Part shown: piece by piece, positions 21,291 to 32,600 of the stretch
Position numbering within the stretch: position 1 is the first letter of the stretch
Layout: each line of letters starts with the position of its first letter
DNA from: Melanocharis versteri
Lineage: Eukaryota > Chordata > Aves > Passeriformes > Melanocharitidae
NCBI GenBank assembly: GCA_013397845.1
Contig: VZTG01008547.1
Coordinates: 1,889,508 to 1,953,507, forward strand
DNA: 64,000 bases
Direction of reading: 5' to 3'
Notes under the pieces: model-generated
What the model was told of the DNA's origin: nothing
Databases searched by the model: none
What the model saw: the letters and a program-made list of their open reading frames with translations, nothing else
Made by a program: the position numbers and the translations under genes

Positions 21291-21600
21291 GCTGGAAACA
21301 TTAATAGAAGAGCTGCGGGACCTTGAAGCCAAGTGTAAATGCTGTCATCTTGCAAATCTTATGGGTGAAGAGCAATTCTCCTTTAGTCTGCCTGTGTCAC
21401 CTCACTGGACAGCCTGGCCTTGGTTTGGCCTGTGAATGTCTCATCCTTGTGTCAGCAGTGATACAGACACGCGCGTGTCTTCCGAAGCCAGCAACACACG
21501 GACCAGCTCAGAGAAAGCACTAACGCTTTTGTGGGGGAAAGGACAATGAGCAGTTTGGTTTTTAATGTAAAGTAGAGCTCTTGTATTGTATATTAATAAA
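21291..21600 (+). other. Candidate 3'-terminal exon, unassigned
   Basis: The acceptor 'tttctgtttgttccag' is strong. Reading AG|G at the junction, the frame is L-E-T-L-I-E-E-L-R-D-L-E-A-K-C-K, a coiled-coil-like run, and continues to TGA at 21433-21435. AATAAA follows at 21595-21600. Together these look like a last exon of a plus-strand gene, but no matching upstream exons are established and I cannot name a family. A decayed gene or lncRNA is also possible. Confidence 0.3.
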
Positions 21601-24600
21601 TATTTGGCAGGAATGAAACTCTAAAGCTGATGCCTTGGAGAAAAGAGTTAAAAGCACGATTGTACCTTCCCTGGGCTGTTTCTGAAGAAAGAGCTGCACT
21701 GTCGAGAAAACCCCAACCCTCACCTGTTCAAATACATGAGCTGTTTTGCTGTCACTGCTGCTTCTTAAGTCCAGTTCATTTAATTTGCCAGGGCAGTTTT
21801 CTGCTGTAAAAACAGTAAAGTAAAATAATAGTAGAGGATGAGGGTAAAAGGATGGGGTGCTACTACTGAGAGCACTTCAGAGAGGAGCAAGGCTGGAATA
21901 GTCTGCAGTCATGGTACAGGGCCCGTGGCTTGAGGCCCTTTCCCTGGAAAAGCTCACTCCGAGCAGCAGCTGGAGCGTGGCGTGCCACTCCACCACCTCT
22001 CTCCTTTTGCATGCGGAGCAGATGTTCAAACCTCTCGGACTTTGCCCATCTGGTGTCTCACTCAGCACAGGCAGATTGGAGCAGTACTGCGAGCCCATGG
22101 CTACCCGCTTAGACCCACATGAAGTGAGTGCTGTGGCCGTTAAACCTATTTCTAGATTCAGGGCCTACGTTCAAATGCTCTGTAAGCACTGCCCTGTTCC
22201 TTGCTTTCTCTTGTGGCAGGGTTGAAGGACCAGCCCAGCCCAGTCTGTGCCAGGCAATTTTTGGTAGGGGGCCTGTGTACAAATAGCAGAAAGCTGCACA
22301 CACTTATTTCTGCTAGACAAGCCACTGTCCCTGCTGTGCCACCCTGCCTGGAGCTGGGAAGGGGAAGACAGGAGACAGATGGCAGCAGCATGAAGAGCCT
22401 GGCAGGCTCTGCGCCCCATGGGACCTGGCACCCTTTGGGCAGTGGGATAATGGTCAGGTTCTTCTGCCTGTGTGGTATCTGCAAACACAGAGATGGTGTC
22501 AAATCTGGGCCCAGGACCAAAGCTGTGTGCCAGCTGCCCTGCAGTGAGGGGAGACCACCATTCCAACTTGGTTTTCTGTCACTTCAGATCTCTGTTCCAG
22601 CTAACAATTTTCTGGGCCATGTAATGTTGACATGATCAAAGTCTGTCATGAAACACTAAAATCTAGAGGGATATGGATAAGAGAAAACACAGAGTTGCTT
22701 GAACATTACTCAAAATATTTTAATGTACATGCTGTAGCCACATTAAAGAGGAAAAAACATCTTACAGAGATGAAAGACTTTAAAGGATGTGATTTCATCA
22801 TGCCAGAAGCTGTGTGTTTCAAAGTGACTGAAGCCAATAGCATCAAAATGCTCTTTTTCTGGCATATGAAAACCAGATCAAGAGGCACAGAAAGGGAAGA
22901 ACAAACATGTATTTAACTGGTAGATTAGGCTGTTCTGATCCATCAGGTAAAGAAGCAGTCCTGTGTCTGTAGGGTTTTTAAACAGGTATAAATTTGGTAT
23001 AAAGAGTACTTTAAACAGTTTTACTCATTTATACCTAGTGGGCTGGAACAGCTGTGCTATGTTGGGTAGATAGTTAGGTATTTACAGAGAACGATGACTG
23101 ATGGAGAACATGTCGATATGCACAAAACCCTTACCAGATACACAGGGTTTGAGTCACACAGCAGTGAACATCAGCCAAGGCGAGTGTGGTACCTGCCTCT
23201 GTCACCAGGTGAAAGCTGCAAGTTGAGCACCGTCTGTGCTCACAGGGGTGCCCTGCAATGAGCCCAGCTCCACCTCAGCCCTGTCTGCCTCTGCGTGGGA
23301 CCAAGGGCACTACGCCCCTGCCAAAACCAGCCTCTCAGAGCTCCCCCATTTCTCTCAAGCCCTTAAAGAAAATAAGGACAAGATTCAGCTGATGGACCAA
23401 TACTCCCGAGTGCCACTGGCTTCATACAGATCTTGGCTACTTCCCAAACCACTTGTTACAATCAGTGGATATTTTGATAATAGAGGTTAAGCCCAATCTA
23501 CAGAAGATCTGTAAGTGTCGTTGGCTTCTAACAATAAACCGGAGTTTAGACGTGGGCCATGTGTGGACATTACTACCCAGTGGTCCCTTTGCCAGTGTTG
23601 CTGGCAAAGCCCCACTCCTTAATCACTGACAGATCTGTCTCCCTCACCAGGCTCAGAAGTGTCAACAGAGAGGAACAGCTGCTTACCTGGAGATGAGGGC
23701 TGATTCTGAGCAGTTGTACTGAGCTTAGCAGAACTGTCTCTTTTCATTCCACTACCATCCAATTCTTACCCCAGAAAGGGTTTTTTCATCCCTCTTCTCA
23801 GTGGGTTTCTCACCAATTTTCCAACAGGCCATCAATCCCAGATGCTGTCATAAGTCAGGGCCGAGGACAACTAAAAGTCAGAGCACTGCCCATAGTAATA
23901 CCTAATGCCACTGGAGGATCCCATGCCATACATGCTGAACAGCCTCTGCTACTCCATACTTTTCAAAAGCCAGTAAGATAGAGGAGGATGAAAGTAACAT
24001 AGGGAAAGTTGCATGACAGCAAAATACTGTACAGCAAAAAATGAAAGCTAGTATCTTCTGCATTCTCCCAAACTAATGGAAACAAGGTAGTGTGACAATT
24101 ACTTTGGAGGAAAGATGACAGTGAACAGCAAAGGGAGATGGAGTAGACATCCTTAGAAGAAATAAAAAGAAACAAAATACAGGCCTAAGTGACTGGAATG
24201 ACTTTGCAACACGGGGCTTGTTGTCCCTGCCTTGAAGAAACCCTGTTGTGGGAACAAGCTGCCTGGCAGGCAGGGACACCCTGCCCTGCCAGCCCATGGG
24301 GTTTCTCAGTAGCCTCCCTTGGGACTGCCCACTTGCCAGGGAATTCACTCAGCACCCTACATACGGGAGCTGCACACACCAGGGCCCTCTTCTCTTCCCA
24401 GGTTCGGTGAAGCTGTATTGCCCCAGACATCTTCCACCAGCGAGCTTTAGGGGTCTCCTTGCCAAGTGAGGGTTTTAGCAGTGGCGATGGAACTGGGCTA
24501 AAAAAAACAGAAGGGAGGATCCCCCGCTCTCTCCCCTGGTGAAGCAGTTGCAGAGCAGCAAAGGCTGTCACAGACCCTGCCAGAAGGGACACCTGTCAGC

Positions 24601-25215
24601 ATGGTCCTTTGTGCAGAGCCCAGCTCACGAGAGAGAATCAGACTAAAGCATCCGGCTATTTCATACACATGCAGGGTGCACTGCAATGGCCAGGTACCCG
24701 ACACTGCTTAGCTGTTGTCCAACTGTTTGCCCAGACTGTGAAAGAACAAAGATTTTGAGAAATCCAGACATCCATCCATCCATGCGTTCAATCAGCTATT
24801 GAAGTAGCAAGTTAGAGCAGGGTACCCTATAAATATTTTTTAAGCTCTTAAAAAGGAAAAAAAATCAATCCCTTCTACTTCAAGTACAATGCCTTCTTAA
24901 CGCACGATGCACGGGAAGAGACAATGCGTCAAGACCTACAGGTACCAAACACAACAGACGTTCTGAGCATGACTTGTAAGAAACCCACTCTCAGTACAAA
25001 AAAGTACCCAAGTGCCAGACCAAATCTCCCCCCAAGAAGAAGTTGACAGTGTTCTATTTACAAGAAAATACTGCTTCAGTTAAAAATGCTAAAAACAATT
25101 CTCTTGAGTTCATATAAAAATAATTATGTCTATGTATGCACACACATATTTACATACATTTATGGCTTTCAGTGCTTCAACTTTCTCCAATAAATGAGGA
25201 AATATAAATATTCCA

Positions 25216-26624
25216 TTACTGCTTTTTCTCCTCCTCAGGTTTTTCAGCCTCTCCTTCTCCAACTGATAAGGTGCCACTACCATATTTTTTCACTCGGGTT
25301 TCTACTCTGGCAAGTCTCTGTTTCACCTTTTGTTGAGATGCGCTGTATTCTGCCAAGAGCCTCGCAAACCTAGTCTGCAGCGTATCCAAAGCTACTTCAA
25401 GTCGTCCTATTTTTTCTTCCAAGTCTTTTGGGTCAGCTCCTGCTTTTGCTGCCTCCTCATCTATTAAATTGTCTTTCATAAGAATTTGACGTCCTTTCTC
25501 TTCCAGAGCCTTTTTGGCTTCTGGATATTCTGTGAGGGCTTCCATTAAGTCATCCTTAGACAAGCAGAACAAATCAGAATAACCAATACTCCTAATGTTG
25601 GCTGTCCTCCTGTTGCCAGATTTGCTACCTTTGATGTTTAGGATGCTGATTTCACCAAAGTAGCTGCCATCACTTAGGACTACAAACTGGGTTATGCCAT
25701 CATCCGCCACCACAGCCAATTTTCCCTCTTTAATAATGTACATTTCTCTGCCAATATCTCCTTTTTTGCAAATGTAGTCACCAGGACTGAAGACCGTGGG
25801 TTTCAGTTTCAGCACCAACTCAATGAGAAGTCCAGCTTCACAATCCTGGAATATACGCACTTTCCTCAGTGTGTCCAAATGGACGTTGATGGCAATTTCA
25901 GCCTTCAACTTGTCAGGCAGATTTTTGAGAACTTCCTTCTCATCCACTGTTTTCTTGTTCGTCCAGAGGTAATCAAACCACTTAATAACCCTAGCTTCCA
26001 AATCCTTAGTCACTTTTCGGAATTGCATGTACTGTTTAATGGAATCCACTTTGGCCTGGAACTCTGCCCTGGAAGCATTCATGTTGGAAATCATGGAGCC
26101 GACGTTACCGACAATGGTAGCAAAGATGAGCACGCCCACCAGGAAGTCGATGACCACAAAGAGATACTCCTCGTCCTTCACCGGGGGCGGCGTTTCTCCG
26201 ATGGTTGTCAGCGTGAGCGTCGACCAGTAGAGACTGTAAATGTACTTCCTGGACAGGCGCGCGTACTCCGGAACGGACACGTTGGGATACACCCAGGTGT
26301 CGGTTCCAAACCCGATCACCTTCGATATCGCAAAGTATATGCACGCGTTCCAGTGGATGATGATAAGAATGTATAACACAAGATTGCCAATACGGAACAT
26401 GTTTGGATAATTTGTCCTGGTCTCAGTACGGTCAAAAAACTCAAACAGCCGAGCGATCCTCAGCAAGCGGTTAAATCGGAGCTCAGGGTAGTTCAAACCA
26501 AGCTTGAAATATGCCAGGTCCGTTGGCACAAGAGACAGCACGTCCAGTTTGAACTGCAAAGTTTTGGTATAATGTTCTCGTAATTTCTTCTCATCCTGGA
26601 CTAGCAAGCCTTGTTCAAGGAAGC
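25216..26624 (-). CDS. CNGA3: CNGA3 last coding exon (S4 to C-terminus)
   Basis: A 1409-bp exon. The acceptor is CTCTGAAG|GC (plus strand 26625-26626 is the AG); the stop TAA is at 25218-25216. It starts F-L-E-Q-G-L-L-V-Q-D-E-K-K and encodes S4, S5, the pore helix and selectivity region, S6, the C-linker, the cyclic-nucleotide-binding domain and the coiled coil. The long plus-strand ORF at 25879-26376 is its antisense shadow. Confidence 0.98.
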
Positions 26625-29600
26625 CTTCAGAGAGTAAAAAGACAGATTTTACTTGTTAGAATAAAAATACCATCAACAGTAGTGAGTGACTTACATTTCA
26701 GGCCTAAGAATGTTAACATTTGTACTATTATGCCTACAGACATTGAGGTCATTTAATTGCATATTTAAATATTTCAATCAGGTTTCAAAACTGATATATA
26801 ATGATTAAGAACAATGACTCTATTATCACCACAGTGCTCCCTGAGGTTTTCCACTCTATTCTGCGACAGCTGTATCTTTTTCTTTTAAGTATCTTTGCAA
26901 AAAAAATAAGGAGATTCAAGTGTCTAATTTTTCATGAATCATTGGCATGAGTCATAGCTGAAGTTAAGCAAGTGTTAAGCAATGATGCATAAAATAGGAG
27001 TGGAATATTTCTAAATAAATACCAAGAAGAAGTAGGTATAATGGATTGTTGGAAACTTTTTCCAAACAATATAGATATCCTTGAGATAAAGAAATGCAGT
27101 TACCCCCCTCCCTGAGTCATGTTTTTCCTCTTGTGTCCAATGTTAAAACTGGCAGGATTTTCCTTGGTTTGCACTTTTTTGTGTTTCTAGTGAGAAAGCT
27201 ACTAAGCGGACTTTCGCACATCAATATTTCTTCATTCCAAAGACTTTGAAAAGTGTTAGTTTTAAAAAATTTACAAGTAGATATAAACTGCACTAAGAGA
27301 CCTTTACTGCAGACAGTACAGCCACAGTGCTCTTTTGTGCCTTTGAGGGCATTAAAAATGTTCCACAAGGAACAGCCTATGTACTGCAAAATACTTGCTG
27401 CAACTGCAATAGAGATATCCAACTGTCAGCCCATTGGGCCACTGAGGAGGAAAAGCCCACTGAGAAAAAACCAAAACATTCTCTGTATATCCGGGATTGT
27501 CACATTTAACTAATCCCTTAGCAATCTACAAGCAATCTATAGCTTTCTCAGGGAAGCATCTGCTGAGGAACACCGGGCTGCATTTCTTTGTGCCCTACAC
27601 AGCACGGCTGTATTTCTGGAATGTGTGGTGCATCTGTAAATGCCTCATCTATTTTTGTGTATCTGGCTTTGGACCTGCAAATTGACGGCAACTCCAAATG
27701 GAAGTAGTTCCTGTGCCACACATGTGCTGCCTCCCAGAAAACTGCTGAAAAAGCTGGTTAAATATGCCCTTTAGTTTTACAACAAAACAGAAAAGCTGGC
27801 CAGACTGATGAATTTCTGATACACAATTATGAAAAATAACTTTGAAAACACCTTCCTCCTGAAGGGAGATAATATCTCCCGGCTTTTTGTTCCCTTACGG
27901 AACTAAAGCCTTACAGTAAAATCTTTTGAAAGCATCAGAACACAGGATATGCTAAACATGACCAGCTGCTGATACATGAATCTTTTCTGTTTCACAGCAC
28001 ACCGTCACCAAATAGGTGAAATGCAGCCCAACTGGCCCTGCAGCTAGACAGAAATGCACCACGGAGAAGGTGATGATCAGAGCAGTCATGGAGCTACCTA
28101 GATCTCAGTTCAAAGGCAGACCCTGCCCTCAGACAGCAGGAAGTCACACTCTTCCCCAAAGGCTTCCAGGACCTCTGTCCCCAGGGCAGATGGGCCTTGC
28201 AGAGTCACAGGGAAAGGCAGCAGGCAAAGGCAGAGCCAGGAGGGACTGTTAAGAGAGCTGACAAAGATTTTGCCACCTAAAAGAAGCGACTTCTTTCTTG
28301 GAGTGCCTGAACTGCAGCAGACACCTGCACTGAAGCATCTGGGAGACAGCTCCAGCAATTCTGCAGCTGCAAGCCTGGCTTGCAAATTCCAATTCCAGCC
28401 AGGCTTTAACAGCCATATAATCATTATTAGGACAGCCCATGGAAATTTATAACTTGCTTTGCCTGGACATGCCTGATTTCTGCTCTGTTCTTTCCCATTA
28501 CAGATGTAACTGCAGAAGGTAAATTTAGTTGTCACAGTTGACACTTCAACTGCACAAAGAAGATGAACCCCCTCATCCTGCCCCAAATACAGCAGTCTTG
28601 TGATTTAGGCTGGTACCTGAAACTGACTTTCCTGTTGAACAAGGTACTTGCTAAGTTTAAGAATTTGGCTTGCCATGGGTTGTGTGCTTCCCACATGACA
28701 ACATTTTTAGCCCATCTTGTAATTATGTTTACAACTTGTCACAGGCCGTAATTAACATCAAGCTGTCAGCACAACTTTAAATAAATAAACAGATAAAAAT
28801 GGATAAGATGTTAAAACGAAAGATTTAAAATTACTCTCATTTTTTTAATGATCAGTGTTGTTTTGGACCCTTTCAAGGGACATTTTGAAAGTGTGTCTGT
28901 ACCAATGAAGAAAATGAGACAGGAGATGTTTTCTGGCCCAAGACCAGCTATCATGACAGCTTCTATTCACATGTAAGTTCTTCCAGGCCCCTCCAAAATC
29001 ACCACCATGAACAACACCCAACCTCTGCTGTCCTCCTAGCTGTCCCCAGACACTGGGTGCTCACTGGCATGGACCAAAGTGCAAGCACCAAAGTGCATCA
29101 AGGACTATTCAGTAACCTGGTGATATGGATCACTGTATGTCATTGCTTAGGCCTGGATTATGACCTTGTTCAGTTTAAAACGGATACCACTCTAAGGTTA
29201 GAATCTCAGCCTGCCTGGATTACAGAACCAGGGACAAGAAGCTGAAGAGCACCACTTCACGCATAGCATGGCACAGCCCTCACAGATCCTGTGGGTTCAC
29301 ACTTCCTCCAGAAAGGCAGGACCTAAGCAGAGGTTCCTGGGTTAACCTTATCCCATCACCAGGCAGTGGGAAACCCAGCCAGGAGCTCGCAGAGGCTTCA
29401 GGAAGCACAGCTGAGGGCAGAGGGGCCACGCTGCCTGTTCCAGGCATAGGACCACAGACTGAAGGCTGCAACAGGTGCCAGGACTTGCACTTGACCAACT
29501 CAGTAACCACTTCTGACCAGGATGCTGCACAGCTTGGTTAGGAAAACGGCACCTGTGAGGTGCAGTTGGTTTCCTGCCCAAGTGCCCTATTGTCCCTTCC

Positions 29601-32600
29601 CCACACAGCCTGTTACAGTGGCTATGCACTCAGCATCTGGCACGCCTATTACTGACAGAACTGAATTTAGAGACAAGTGAAGAGCTAGTGTTGGAACGTA
29701 TGGCCTTAAAAAAATCCAAACTGATCAGACACTTCATCTTCCCAAAGCCTCCCCTGTTGCGTTCTAACAGGATATTAAGTGGTCAGACCCCACAGGGGAA
29801 TTTTTGTTTCCATCCTTTATATACATGCAGTATTTCAAAACACTGTATAATTCCAGAAAGACTCACCTGTTCTGAATCTGACGAACGTGTCAATAACATA
29901 GATAATATCAGAGAGATAATCCAAGAACAGCCACATTTTAACATGGTCCATTTGTAGCTCATCAAAGCAGGCCCTAAAGAAACAAAGATTTAAAAACAAA
30001 ATTCGGCCAAATGCATAAGCAGAGTACTTGTGTGCACATTTCTGGAACAGAAATATTACAGGCAGCATATCTCCATGTCCAGACATCTGCACACTAGAGC
30101 TATGTCCAAACAGACACCGGGCTCTTTCAGAATTCAAAAGTGTTCTGGACAGAAATAAAACTCAAACACATACATGCCACATAAATGCACTTATGGAGCA
30201 TTACCCATATCTCTACAATTAGAAGTGCACCAAATTTCACAGGATACACATCTCCACGAAGATAATTCCCAAATAAAAGATTTGTTTCTCAGTGGCAAGC
30301 CATCCTCATCTCTCCCTACCACCTTACACAGTGTAAGGAAACCATTTCCACAGCCGTCCATCACTTTGACTCAAACTGATTTCCACATTCTACCGTGGAA
30401 AATAAATACTTGAGTTAAATCTTCCTGCCCTTTGAGCACCCAAAAGATGCACTGTATGAATTTAAGAGGCCTCACCACTGCCCACATCCCTCCCTTGTGT
30501 TCTCTCCTGGGTGATGAGAAGTCCTCATCCCTAGCAGTGCTCAGGGAGCTGGCTGCAGTGGCCAGGACACAGCTCAGCCGGCAGCCGGCAGGTGGCACAC
30601 AAAGGCCACACCAGCGCTCATGAGGACACTCTTTGCAAGTTACATCCACCTGCTTTTAGACAAAAAGGAAAAAAAAAACAAAACACTGGCAATCTATTTC
30701 CTGTGGTATGCATATCGTATATCCCTAAGGGCACATGAACTGTAAATCTTCTAGGAAACTCACTCAAAAGATACCACAGGGAGATAAGAGGGTGATTTGC
30801 ATAGGAAACATAGTGATTGAAATGTAAAATTGTTATTAACTTAAATCCATACCTGCACACTAGCATACACCAGTTATAGAACACGGGTGCTGCAATTACA
30901 GTCAGCCAGTTGTAGTACAGATTGCTTGAAGGATCTATCACAAAGACCTCCTTTTTCGGCCTGGAAAGTAAAACATGCAGACTTACACTGGAAATGTAAG
31001 CAAGCAACCTGCTGGATCTCCCTCTTCTCGAGGCTGCTTATCTCATCATGAACTCACAGCTGCCTGAGAAGAGAAAGTATCCATGCAGGCAGGGCAGATG
31101 AGATATCAGACATCCCATCTGACAAGCTCTATTTCTTTGTTTGACCCAACTTTGGAAAAAGTAAGAGTGGAAAGAAAAATACAGACATTCATATCTCCCA
31201 GGCTGAAACCCACAGCCTTCTGTATTAAGCCCCAAAAAAACCCAAACAATTAATGTTAAATGTTTCTTATTATCACTCCAGTTAGAAGGCTACATTTCAT
31301 TGCCAGAGAAAGGGCCTTCCTTTGCAGGCTAATTATTGATTTTTAGCAAATTCTATTATGGGAATGACTGTACAAGCACGCATCTGAACAAGTAAAACAC
31401 TTATGTATTTAAATACATGTCTGTACAAGTAAGAATCGTGTGCATATGCACACACATTGTGTGTGACTAGAGCTGAAACATGTCTTAGTATGTAAAGGCA
31501 AATTTCACACATTCACAGTCCTGGCTCCTTCGGCCTCACAACAAGGAAGTGATGCTAAAGGAAGCATACAGGCCTGGAATGTAAAGATTTAAAGAACAGC
31601 ATGGCTAATGGCACAGAGTACGCTCAGAAGTGCCCACCTCCAGCATGAGAAAGGTTGATAAGGAATAGAGAGCAATTAGGCATGTAGTCAGAGGAAATAT
31701 ACATTAGTGCATTTGAGGTCCACAGCTGCAAAATTATTTCAACAGTAAAAGTGTGATCTCTGGACTGTATAATAGTGTGTGGAATATGTGACCAGGCAAT
31801 GCTTGAATATGTTCTTGTGGGACTTTTCCTAATCTCCAAGAATGCAAATATATTAAAATGTAATGATAATTTATTTCAAATCTGTGTGTATTGCTGGCAT
31901 TGCTATTGCTGTCAGCTGAATGTCCCGGCAATGAGAGTAAAGGAAGCAGCTTTAATCTAAAAAGTATTTACTTTACCATCTTCACTACTGGTTTTAAACC
32001 CTTTCTTCTAGAAAACTAGTCACCACCTCAAAACTGGTGACCATGAAATATGGTCTTTATATGTCAGAGTATACTACCTTGTAGACATTAAAACATTCAT
32101 TTTCTTTGACAAATGTTTTAAAACACTCTTGGCTACTGCAAAGCCCAAGCTTTCACTACATAGGAATTAATGCCAAAAGAGAGTGCTTAGAACAAAGGCT
32201 TTCTAATTGGAAAAAAAACCCAAACAATTAAAAGCTTTGATTAATAAAGTAAAGATCTTGAGATCAATCAGAGTCCATTTGGAATGCCCTCATGTCTATA
32301 TAGGAGGTGCCACTATACACATCCATATAAACCTATAGTATATTACTCTAACATACTCCTTAACTGTGAAGGCCACTCAAATGCATTCTCTTTTTATCTG
32401 CCATCATCATTACTTTTAATCACTAGTAATAGTAAATTGTGCTATATTTGGGTCAGCTTTAGGTGAACAAAGCAAGAATTGGATCCATTTCTGCCAAAAG
32501 CATTCAAATTACCTCATTTTGGTGCAGAAATACACCATCCTCTAACCAACAGAAGCAAATTTTAGTGATCACTAGCAATGAACTGCACCACATTAAGTAA

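Larger units (their letters stand above)
13561..25215. other. Intergenic region between UBE3A and CNGA3
   Basis: About 11.7 kb separates the convergent genes and contains no gene I can identify. The left part (13.6-18 kb) is AT-rich; 18.3-22.7 kb is visibly GC-richer and produces many overlapping ORFs on both strands, none with a known domain. Exon-like segments on the plus strand at 15241-15314, 18120-18242 and 21291-21600 are listed separately. A 16-bp tandem duplication (gagagggaagctgtgt) is at about 19064-19095. The last few hundred bases before 25216 should be CNGA3 3'UTR on the minus strand; I saw no canonical poly(A) hexamer there on that strand. Confidence 0.7.

Noticed and set aside
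22158..22635. ORFs of 120-144 codons on both strands
   Set aside because: Overlapping open frames on both strands in GC-richer DNA, no domain, no consistent splice sites.
24185..24592. 135-codon minus-strand ORF downstream of CNGA3
   Set aside because: No recognisable domain and no acceptor that would link it to CNGA3, whose stop codon is already clear.
13561..25215. SNRPN, snoRNA cluster or antisense transcript unit as in the mammalian UBE3A domain
   Set aside because: No resembling coding or repeated snoRNA-like units were seen; the next gene is CNGA3.
25879..26376. 165-codon plus-strand ORF
   Set aside because: Antisense shadow of the large CNGA3 exon.
28110..28586. 158-codon minus-strand ORF within a CNGA3 intron
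   Set aside because: No family resemblance; the flanking CNGA3 exons join in phase without it.
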